Positions 57,659 to 64,000 of a DNA stretch of 64,000 nucleotides are shown in pieces (within the stretch, counting starts at the first letter, position 1; each line of letters begins with the position of its first letter). The notes under the pieces were generated by a model, which was given only the letters and a program-made list of their open reading frames with translations, did no database searches and had not been told where the DNA came from. The position numbers and the translations under genes are program-made. Where the stretch lies: contig JAUXQT010000053.1 of assembly GCA_030682135.1 (NCBI GenBank), positions 108,832-172,831 on the forward strand, read 5' to 3'. This stretch comes from Nitrospirota bacterium. GTDB taxonomy: Bacteria; Nitrospirota; Nitrospiria; Nitrospirales; Nitrospiraceae.

Positions 57659-58432
57659 ATGCATCCCATCGCCATCTTTGTTGCGACTCGCTGGGAACTC
57701 CAGGCCGTTCAGCGTGCAATCGTCACGGATCGTGTGACGACCGTTTCCGGAGTTCGCTGTCACATTGGGCAGCATGGGCAGCGTGACTACTGGCTCATTC
57801 AAACCGGCGTCGGGCCTACCGCGGCCAGCGCGGTTGCTGAAAAGGTGTTGAAGGCGCAGCCGATGTCCTTGGTCTTATCCACGGGTTTTGCCTGCGCGCT
57901 GATACCGGCTGAAGTGGGTGACCTCATCGTGGGAACCGCCGTGTCGTCCGTGCCGAGTGACGGAGCGCGGGCGACGAGGCACGACTCGATATTATGTGAC
58001 GAGGCGGTTCGCTCGGATCTTCTCAGCGTGGCACAGGATGCCGGGATGGTCGTGCGAGTAGGAGCCATCGTGTCCGGGCCGACTGTGGTATGGCAGGCTG
58101 AAGGCAAGCGCCGCCTGCGTCGTTTGACTGATGCGACGGGGCTCGATATGGAAAGTGCCGCGCTGGCATCGGTGGCTCGTGACCGTGGCGTACCGATGGC
58201 CATTGTGCGGACGGTTTCCGATCTCGTGGATGAAGATCTCCCTCTTGACTTCAACCTCTTTCTCAGGCCCACTGGCTGGATAAAAGGTCTGTGGGCGCTC
58301 ATCCGCCACCCCGCTGGCTTCGCAGGGCTGAATCGACTGCGAAGGCAGAGCCGAGTGGCAGCGGATCGATTGACCGAATGGTTTCAACTTTATGCAAAGT
58401 CCGACATCGAGTCTTCTCGCTTGTCCAGGTAA
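57659..58432 (+). CDS. hpnG: hopanoid-associated phosphorylase HpnG-like
   Basis: A 257-residue nucleoside-phosphorylase-fold protein. Motifs include the substrate loop GVGPTAASAVAEKVL, LSTGFACAL and DMESAALASVARDRGVPMAIVRTVSD. HpnG releases adenine from adenosylhopane during side-chain formation. The call rests on this fold combined with direct linkage to shc. MTA/SAH nucleosidase is the fallback identity. ATG 57659 has GAGGA upstream; the next gene begins after three bases. Confidence 0.8.
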   Translation: MHPIAIFVATRWELQAVQRAIVTDRVTTVSGVRCHIGQHGQRDYWLIQTGVGPTAASAVAEKVLKAQPMSLVLSTGFACALIPAEVGDLIVGTAVSSVPSDGARATRHDSILCDEAVRSDLLSVAQDAGMVVRVGAIVSGPTVVWQAEGKRRLRRLTDATGLDMESAALASVARDRGVPMAIVRTVSDLVDEDLPLDFNLFLRPTGWIKGLWALIRHPAGFAGLNRLRRQSRVAADRLTEWFQLYAKSDIESSRLSR

Positions 58433-58435
58433 CTG

Positions 58436-59206
58436 ATGACGAATGTGATTGAACAGCTGGGTGTGCGGGCCATCCTCCGTATACAGGAGATGGGTCGCAT
58501 GTTGTTGTTTGTGCTGTCGGCCTGTGCCTGGCTGGTGCGGCCTCCCTTTCGATTCCATCAAATCATGAAACAGCTCCACTTCATCGGGTATAAATCCGTG
58601 TTTGTCGTCGTGCTCACGGCGGGTTTTACGGGGATGGTGCTGGCGCTTCAAGGCTATTACAGCTTGCGGAAGTTCGGCTCCGAGGGGTTGCTGGGTTCTG
58701 CGGTGGCGTTGAGCATGATCCGGGAGTTGGGACCGGTGCTGGCGGCGTTGATGGTGACGGCGCGGGCTGGGTCAGCCATGACTGCTGAGATCGGCATCAT
58801 GCGGATTACGGAGCAGATCGATGCGCTCGATACGATGGCGATCAACCCGATGCAATATCTGATCGCACCGAAATTGGTGGCGGGCGTGATCGGGGTGCCG
58901 TTGCTCGTGGCGATCTTCGATGTGGTCGGTATCTATGGCGGATCCCTCGTCGGAGTGGATTTGTTGGGCGTGAGCGAAGGGGCCTACTGGAACTCGATCG
59001 AGTCGGCCGTGGAATGGAAAGATATCTACGGCGGCATCCTCAAGTCGATCAGCTTCGGGCTGATCATCAGTTGGATCTGTTGTTATAAAGGGTTCTACAC
59101 GAGACAGAGTGCCGAGGGATTGGGGAGTGCCACGACGGAGGCCGTGGTCTTGTCGTCGGTGCTCATCCTCGTCTGGGATTATTTTCTGACCTCAGTCTTG
59201 CTCTAA
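58436..59206 (+). CDS. mlaE: MlaE-type ABC transporter permease
   Basis: A 256-residue inner-membrane permease of the MlaE/YrbE family. Recognisable segments are GMVLALQGYYSLRKFGSEGLLGSAVALSMIRELGPVLAALMVTARAGSAMTAEIGIMRITEQIDAL and the last helices. It is part of the phospholipid-type transport system across the inner membrane. It overlaps the hpnG gene region tightly (three-base gap) and precedes mlaF by four bases. Confidence 0.92.
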   Translation: MTNVIEQLGVRAILRIQEMGRMLLFVLSACAWLVRPPFRFHQIMKQLHFIGYKSVFVVVLTAGFTGMVLALQGYYSLRKFGSEGLLGSAVALSMIRELGPVLAALMVTARAGSAMTAEIGIMRITEQIDALDTMAINPMQYLIAPKLVAGVIGVPLLVAIFDVVGIYGGSLVGVDLLGVSEGAYWNSIESAVEWKDIYGGILKSISFGLIISWICCYKGFYTRQSAEGLGSATTEAVVLSSVLILVWDYFLTSVLL

Positions 59207-59210
59207 TTTC

Positions 59211-59966
59211 ATGATCAAGCTCGTTGGCGTCGAAAAAAAGCTGGGTGGACAACCGGTGTTGCAGGGCGTCGACCTCTCGATCCCCGTCGGCAAGCTGACG
59301 ACCATTATCGGCCGCAGTGGAGAGGGAAAGAGTGTGCTCCTCAAGCACATGATCGGGCTGATGCAGCCCGATCGCGGTGAGGTGTGGGTCGGCGATGTGG
59401 AGATTTCACGGTTGTCGGGCACACGGTTGAACGACGTGCGGAAACGTTTTGCCATGCTGTTTCAGGGGGCCGCACTGTTCGATTCTCTTTCGGTTTTCGA
59501 GAACGTGGCCTTCCCGTTGCGCGAGAAATTGCGCATGAAGGGCTCGGCGGTGACCAAACGGGTTGAGGAAAAGCTCGGGGAAGTCGGGCTGGCGGGCATG
59601 GGACACAAGTTTCCTGCCGAGTTGAGCGGGGGGATGCGAAAACGGGCAGGATTGGCACGGGCGTTGGTCATGGAGCCGGAAATCATTCTCTTCGATGAGC
59701 CCACGACCGGGCTGGATCCGTTGATGGCGAAATCGATTCACGATTTAATCGTCACGATGCAGCGGCGGTTCGGTTTTACGGCGGTGATGGTCAGCCATGA
59801 AATTCCGGAGATCTTCGGGATTTCCGACTGGGTGGCAATACTTCGGAAAGGCAAGATTGCGTTGATGGCCCCGGCCGCTGAGTTCCAGCGGACTACCGAT
59901 CCGGAGATTCACGAATTTATTTCAGTCGGTGGGACTGTGGCGTTGCCTGGATCGCTCGTTGGGTGA
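59211..59966 (+). CDS. mlaF: MlaF-type ABC transporter ATP-binding protein
   Basis: A 251-residue ATPase: Walker A GRSGEGKSVLLKHM near residue 36, signature LSGGMRKRAGLARAL, Walker B IILFDEPTTGLDP, and the switch His in MVSHEI. It energises the MlaE permease. The GMRKR signature is typical of Mla ATPases. The adjoining stop and next start are 17 bases apart. Confidence 0.93.
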   Translation: MIKLVGVEKKLGGQPVLQGVDLSIPVGKLTTIIGRSGEGKSVLLKHMIGLMQPDRGEVWVGDVEISRLSGTRLNDVRKRFAMLFQGAALFDSLSVFENVAFPLREKLRMKGSAVTKRVEEKLGEVGLAGMGHKFPAELSGGMRKRAGLARALVMEPEIILFDEPTTGLDPLMAKSIHDLIVTMQRRFGFTAVMVSHEIPEIFGISDWVAILRKGKIALMAPAAEFQRTTDPEIHEFISVGGTVALPGSLVG

Positions 59967-59983
59967 GAGGGGGAGTACTTAGG

Positions 59984-60427
59984 ATGGAAAAAGCCAAGTT
60001 GGAGATGGTGGTCGGTGTATTCGTGCTCGTCGGTATCTTGTGCCTCGGGTATCTGGCGGTCAAGCTCGGAAAGCTTGAGCTGGTCGGCGGAAACGTCTAT
60101 GAAGTCGAGGCGCAGTTCAATACGGCTTCGGGGCTCAAGTCCGGTTCGACGGTCGAAATCGCCGGTGTCGAAGTCGGTCGGGTTCGAGGCATCGTGCTTA
60201 AAGAGGATCGCGCGATGGTCAAACTGGCGGTCAATAACACCGTCAAGCTCTATACGGACACGATTGCGTCGATCAAGACCCGAGGCATCATTGGAGAAAA
60301 ATTCTTGAATTTATCTCCGGGAGGGGGTGGCGATCCGCTCAAGCCGGGGGATACGATACGCGATACTGAATCGGGCCTCGATCTTGAGGAGTTGGTGAGT
60401 CAGTATGTGCATGGCAAAGTGAACTGA
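59984..60427 (+). CDS. mlaD: MlaD-type MCE-domain lipid-binding protein
   Basis: A 147-residue protein with one N-terminal helix (MVVGVFVLVGILCLGYLAVKLG) and an MCE domain (ASGLKSGSTVEIAGVEVGRV, SIKTRGIIGEKFLNL). It is the periplasmic lipid-binding subunit of the Mla complex. ATG 59984 is preferred; the longer track start adds only seven residues. Confidence 0.9.
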   Translation: MEKAKLEMVVGVFVLVGILCLGYLAVKLGKLELVGGNVYEVEAQFNTASGLKSGSTVEIAGVEVGRVRGIVLKEDRAMVKLAVNNTVKLYTDTIASIKTRGIIGEKFLNLSPGGGGDPLKPGDTIRDTESGLDLEELVSQYVHGKVN

Positions 60428-60473
60428 CCGTCCGATCGTAGAGAACGGGCGGGCATTTAGCAGGGGGGTATCC

Positions 60474-61127
60474 ATGGAGATCAAGGGGTCTGCCGGTCGA
60501 TCAGCGCAGAGATGTAGTTGGGCTAGGGCCGCGAGCGGGATGGCCTGTCTCCTGTTGTTGCTCGGCGTCGTGGCGGTCCAGCCGGCAGTCGCGGGCGGCG
60601 CGACCGAGGCCATGAAGAGCACCATCGACGAGGTGCTCAGGGTCATCCAGGACAAAGAACTGAAGCAGCCGGCACGAGCTGAAGAGCGTCGGAAGAGATT
60701 GGAGCAGGTTGTCGGGGACCGGTTCGATTATCCTGAAATGTCGAGACGGGCGCTCGGAGCTCCCTGGAATACGCTCGCCGATAAAGACAAACAAGAGTTC
60801 GTTGCCCTGTTCCAGACGCTTTTGACGAATTCCTATGCCGATAAAGTCGAGACCTATTCCGGTGAGGGGGTGCAGTACCTCAATGAACGGGTCGATAAGG
60901 AGTTTGCCGAGGTGCGGACGAAGGTACTGACCGGCAAGACTGAAATTCCTCTCGATTACCGCCTGCTCAACAAGGGTGTGGAGTGGCGAGTCTACGATGT
61001 GGTGGTGGACGGCGTGAGTTTGGTGAGTAACTACCGTGGACAGTTCACGAAAATTCTCCGCTCCTCAAGTTATGCCGACTTGGTCGATCAGCTCCGCAAG
61101 AAGTCCGATAAGATTAAAGCCCCGTAG
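60474..61127 (+). CDS. mlaC: MlaC-type periplasmic lipid carrier
   Basis: A 217-residue secreted protein: signal sequence ending about residue 42 (MACLLLLLGVVAVQPAVAGG), then the MlaC/Ttg2 domain (RFDYPEMSRRALGAPWNTLADKDKQEFVALFQTLLTNSYADKVETYSGEGVQYL; VDGVSLVSNYRGQF). It shuttles lipid between the outer-membrane component and MlaD. GGGGG lies upstream of ATG 60474. No MlaB STAS protein gene is in the cluster. Confidence 0.9.
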   Translation: MEIKGSAGRSAQRCSWARAASGMACLLLLLGVVAVQPAVAGGATEAMKSTIDEVLRVIQDKELKQPARAEERRKRLEQVVGDRFDYPEMSRRALGAPWNTLADKDKQEFVALFQTLLTNSYADKVETYSGEGVQYLNERVDKEFAEVRTKVLTGKTEIPLDYRLLNKGVEWRVYDVVVDGVSLVSNYRGQFTKILRSSSYADLVDQLRKKSDKIKAP

Positions 61128-61144
61128 AGATTTCCAGGAACTCC

Positions 61145-62347
61145 ATGACCAGCTTGCGCGGCTGTATCGCCGTTGCCCTCCTGTTTCTTGCGGCGAATGT
61201 CGTCTCGTTGCCTGAGGCCGTACGAGCCGACGTGCAATACTTCCCGGTTCCGTCCGTGTCGACCAGCAAGAACGATGGGAACGATGTCGGGCTGATCACG
61301 CCGATATTGATTACAGATCCCGATGGGGAGCTGAAATACATCGTCGCGCCGATGGTTGTTCGCAATTCCATCGTGGGGACGCGCGGGGCGCTCAATCTGT
61401 TTCGCTACGAACCGGGGGGGCGTGAAATACGGTTCATCGGCTCCTTCACGGAGCGGATCGAGCGGAAACTGGTCTTCAGTTATGCCGACCCAGCCTTCAG
61501 CCAGGGACGCTACTCCCTGAATTTCGGCGCCTCGTTTTTCAAGAATGCCACCTCTCGTTTTTTCGGGTTAGGCGAAGCGACCTCTGAGCCGCAACAGACG
61601 AACTATACGGCGCGTGAGGGGCGAGCGAATTGGCGATTCGGGGTCTATGCCAACGAAGTGACCCAGATTTCCGTCGGCCAGCGTGTCCGCGACGTGCGTC
61701 TGCAGAAGGGCGCCACCGATCTTCCCTTTACCGGTGACCGATTTTCGACGGTGGATGGCGTGCAGGGCGAGTCGATCATTCTCGGCCACCGGGCGACGTT
61801 CTATTACGATACGCGTAATAATTTGGTCACGCCTACCGATGGGATGGCCGTGACGGCGTATGCCGAGGTCAATCAGAATATTCGCAACGGCGATCATCCC
61901 GTCTATTCCCGCTACGAAGTCGAGGTGAAGAAACTGTTCCCAAGCGAGTCGAAGCGCGCAATTCTCGTCGTGCGTGCGGACCTCCAGGCAACCATCGGGA
62001 CACAGGTTCCTTTCTTCGAGCAAAGTTCATTGGGCGGGCAAAACAATTTGCGTGGATTCGGCGTCGACCGCTTTATCGACAAGCATCTCGTGTCGCTCAG
62101 TATCGAGGAGCGGATTCATTTGGCGAGGACGAGGGTTGCGGGCGTCATCGCGGATTTCGAAGTCGCGCCGTTCCTGGATACCGGTCAGGTCTTCAATGAC
62201 TATAAGGACGTCAGCTTTAAGAGTTATCGCATGACTCCTGGTGTCGGATTTCGCGGCATCGTGCGACCCAATGTCGTCGGACGTGTCGATTACGGCTACA
62301 GCCGGGAAGGCGGCGCGATCTATGCCGGGTTAGACTTTCCCTACTAA
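61145..62347 (+). CDS. Omp85/D15-family outer membrane beta-barrel protein (no POTRA)
   Basis: A 400-residue outer-membrane protein with a signal peptide (residues 1-29, ending VRADV) and a bacterial surface antigen (D15) barrel. The lid motif GGQNNLRGFGVDRF near residues 299-312 and the C-terminal aromatic (DFPY) are typical. It lacks POTRA repeats, so it is not BamA itself. Its place at the end of the Mla operon suggests it may supply the outer-membrane end of lipid transport; that is inference. Confidence 0.8.
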   Translation: MTSLRGCIAVALLFLAANVVSLPEAVRADVQYFPVPSVSTSKNDGNDVGLITPILITDPDGELKYIVAPMVVRNSIVGTRGALNLFRYEPGGREIRFIGSFTERIERKLVFSYADPAFSQGRYSLNFGASFFKNATSRFFGLGEATSEPQQTNYTAREGRANWRFGVYANEVTQISVGQRVRDVRLQKGATDLPFTGDRFSTVDGVQGESIILGHRATFYYDTRNNLVTPTDGMAVTAYAEVNQNIRNGDHPVYSRYEVEVKKLFPSESKRAILVVRADLQATIGTQVPFFEQSSLGGQNNLRGFGVDRFIDKHLVSLSIEERIHLARTRVAGVIADFEVAPFLDTGQVFNDYKDVSFKSYRMTPGVGFRGIVRPNVVGRVDYGYSREGGAIYAGLDFPY

Positions 62348-62645
62348 CCTTGACAGCCGTTGCGCAGGAGTTCGACTGCAATGGCCGGTCTCAGTCGTCG
62401 AGAATGTGGTCTTCATCACTGGTGGGTCGGAAGGCTGTATGGTCTCGAGGGTCTTTACTCATCGATTCGAGTCATGAGTGAGAGGGGACGTGCGGAATGT
62501 CGGTTGGCTAACCGCTTGACAACATGGGGGTTCCATGTGAAAATCCAGACTGTTAACCTGTAAGCTGCTACATTGCTTCGCCAGTACGCATCTGAACCCA
62601 GCTCGTTATTACAGACCAGTGTATTCATGCAAAGGAGCATTTGCT
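62348..62645. other. spacer between the barrel gene and dxs
   Basis: About 300 bp without a supported gene. The 67-codon track ORF (62360-62563) has no coding character. A possible promoter is at 62516-62544; AAAGGAG precedes the dxs start. Confidence 0.6.
62516..62544 (+). promoter_or_regulatory. possible promoter of dxs
   Basis: TTGACA (62516-62521), 17-bp spacer, GAAAAT (62539-62544); the -35 is perfect, the -10 matches four of six bases. Confidence 0.5.
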
Positions 62646-64000
62646 ATGTCGATCTTGAAGACCATTCACAGCCCGGCTGATCTGAAACGGCTCTCACCGG
62701 CGCAGTTTCCTGTTTTGTGCCAGGAGTTGCGGGAGCAGATTATCGGCGTGGTCTCTAATGTCGGAGGGCACCTGGCCTCGAACCTCGGAGTCATTGAACT
62801 GACGGTTGCATTGCACTATCTGCTCGATACGCCACAAGATAAAATCGTCTGGGACACCAGCAATCAAGCCTACGCGCATAAGCTCCTCACCGGGCGCCGG
62901 GAGCAATTCCATACGCTCCGTCAATACGGGGGGATGAGCGGCTTCACCAAGCGCGAGGAGAGTGTCTACGATACGTTCAATGCAGGCCATGCTGGTACCG
63001 GCGTGTCCGCCGCCTTTGGGCTGGTCGCTGCCCGTGAGCAATTGGCGCAGCATCACAAGGTCGTCTGTGTCGTCGGAGATGGCGCCATGACCGCCGGTAT
63101 GACGCTGGAAGGCCTGCACCATGCCGGAGGGTTGGGGAAAGACTTCCTGGTCATTCTGAACGACAATCAAATGTCCATTTCGAAGAATGTCGGAGCCATT
63201 TCCTCATATTTGAACCGGACCTTCACCGGAGAGTTTTATACCAAGATGCGAGAGGAAACGGGGCAACTGTTGGGGAAGATTCCCCATATCGGGCAGGACA
63301 TGCAGAAGTGGGCTCGCCGGGCAGAAGAGTTGGCCAAGGGTGCGATCCTTCCCGGGCTGCTTTTTGAAGAGTTGGGGTTCAGGTATGCCGGACCGATCGA
63401 TGGCCATAACTTTGAGCATCTGCTTCCGACCTTGGATAATGTGTTGAAGATGAGGGGGCCTGTGTTGCTCCATGTCATCACGAAAAAAGGACTGGGCTAT
63501 GAGCCTGCCGTGAATAATCCGGTATGGTTCCATGCCTGTCCGCCTTTTGTGCGGGAAACCGGGGCGCCGGCTAAAAAAGCAGCTCGACCGTCCTATACGC
63601 AGATCGCTATTGAATCATTGGTGAAGCTGGCCCGCAAAGATAAGCGCATCGTCGCGATTACGGCTGCGATGTGTGAAGGGACCGGCCTGAATATTTTCGA
63701 GAAGGAATTCCCGGACCGGATCTATGATGTAGGCATTGCCGAACAGCATGCGGTGACGTTTGCAGCTGGTCTTGCGACACAGGGTCTCCGCCCGGTGGTG
63801 GCCATGTATTCCACCTTCTTGCAGCGGGCGTACGACCAGGTGGTGCACGACGTGGCGACGCAAAACCTTCCGGTGACCTTCTGCATCGATCGCGGCGGGT
63901 TAGTGGCGGAAGACGGGACGACGCACCATGGGGCGTTCGATTATGCGTTCCTGCGCCACATGCCGAATATGGTGGTCATGGCGCCGAAGGATGAAAATGA
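62646..64000 (+). CDS. dxs: 1-deoxy-D-xylulose-5-phosphate synthase (divergent, 3' end outside window)
   Basis: An open frame from ATG 62646 (AAAGGAG upstream) to the window edge, 451 codons; it is missing from the ORF track because it has no stop here. TPP-binding motif GDGAMTAG...LNDNQMSIS is near residues 144-178, and GPIDGHNFEHLL, AEQHAVTFAAGLA and DRGGLVAEDGTTHHG match DXS. Departures from the usual pattern: GHQAYPHK is SNQAYAHK, and VGHSSTS is AGHAGTG. It makes DXP from pyruvate and glyceraldehyde 3-phosphate. A paralogous transketolase-like function is possible but less likely. Confidence 0.85.
   Translation, partial: MSILKTIHSPADLKRLSPAQFPVLCQELREQIIGVVSNVGGHLASNLGVIELTVALHYLLDTPQDKIVWDTSNQAYAHKLLTGRREQFHTLRQYGGMSGFTKREESVYDTFNAGHAGTGVSAAFGLVAAREQLAQHHKVVCVVGDGAMTAGMTLEGLHHAGGLGKDFLVILNDNQMSISKNVGAISSYLNRTFTGEFYTKMREETGQLLGKIPHIGQDMQKWARRAEELAKGAILPGLLFEELGFRYAGPIDGHNFEHLLPTLDNVLKMRGPVLLHVITKKGLGYEPAVNNPVWFHACPPFVRETGAPAKKAARPSYTQIAIESLVKLARKDKRIVAITAAMCEGTGLNIFEKEFPDRIYDVGIAEQHAVTFAAGLATQGLRPVVAMYSTFLQRAYDQVVHDVATQNLPVTFCIDRGGLVAEDGTTHHGAFDYAFLRHMPNMVVMAPKDEN

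Noticed and set aside
62360-62563. 67-codon ORF before dxs
   Set aside because: Random-looking translation without homologue or ribosome-binding site; overlaps the probable dxs promoter.

Overview
The window looks like a chromosomal segment of a Nitrospira-type bacterium (phylum Nitrospirota). The main reasons are a reductive TCA (rTCA) gene run built on a five-subunit-type 2-oxoacid:ferredoxin oxidoreductase, a two-subunit bacterial ATP-citrate lyase (aclBA) and a monomeric isocitrate dehydrogenase, together with hopanoid genes and a ResB/CcsA (system II) cytochrome c maturation cluster. The assignment is inferred from gene content; no rRNA or tRNA gene was seen in the window.

Layout. 1-3464: end of a 2-oxoacid:ferredoxin oxidoreductase operon (beta partial, gamma, delta, epsilon, alpha), closed by a strong terminator. 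3606-7242: small housekeeping and hypothetical genes (Rsm22-like protein, zinc-ribbon protein, dual-specificity phosphatase, Fpg/MutM). 7459-19950: the rTCA block aclB-aclA-acn-icd-frdB-frdA-sucC-sucD, all on the plus strand; most junctions carry inverted heptad repeats. 20119-26369: B12-type radical SAM protein, ferritin-like/VIT1 fusion, PilZ protein, EamA transporter, and a MotA/ExbB-OmpA pair that resembles a Zorya motor without its effectors. 26744-31760: a six-PAS sensor kinase, a NarL-type regulator and a double-receiver protein. 31903-35050: a small accessory island with a two-TM protein, an MNT/HEPN toxin-antitoxin pair between two ~117-bp direct repeats, a lower-GC zinc-finger protein with a nucleoside-deoxyribosyltransferase/TIR-like C-terminus, and two structured hairpin repeats. 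35054-37569 (minus): ahcY and metK of the methyl cycle. 37886-43726: resB, ccsA, two tlpA/resA-like genes, ccdA and a geranylgeranyl-reductase-like flavoprotein. 43831-51365: bamD, fabH, a DUF47/PiT phosphate uptake pair facing phoR/phoB, and ispH. 51540-55226: smc. 55426-62347: squalene-hopene cyclase, hopanoid phosphorylase, MlaE/F/D/C and a small Omp85-type barrel in what looks like one operon. 62646-end: a divergent dxs, cut by the window edge.

Together the genes give CO2 fixation (citrate cleavage, reductive carboxylations, fumarate/succinate interconversion, succinyl-CoA formation), cytochrome c assembly for the respiratory chain, isoprenoid precursors (dxs, ispH) feeding hopanoids, and lipid transport across the envelope. 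The most unusual signals are three families of structured intergenic repeats. In two of them, stem bases change between copies but stay complementary. The defence-like content at 24.5-26.4 kb and 31.9-34.7 kb is the other point of interest.
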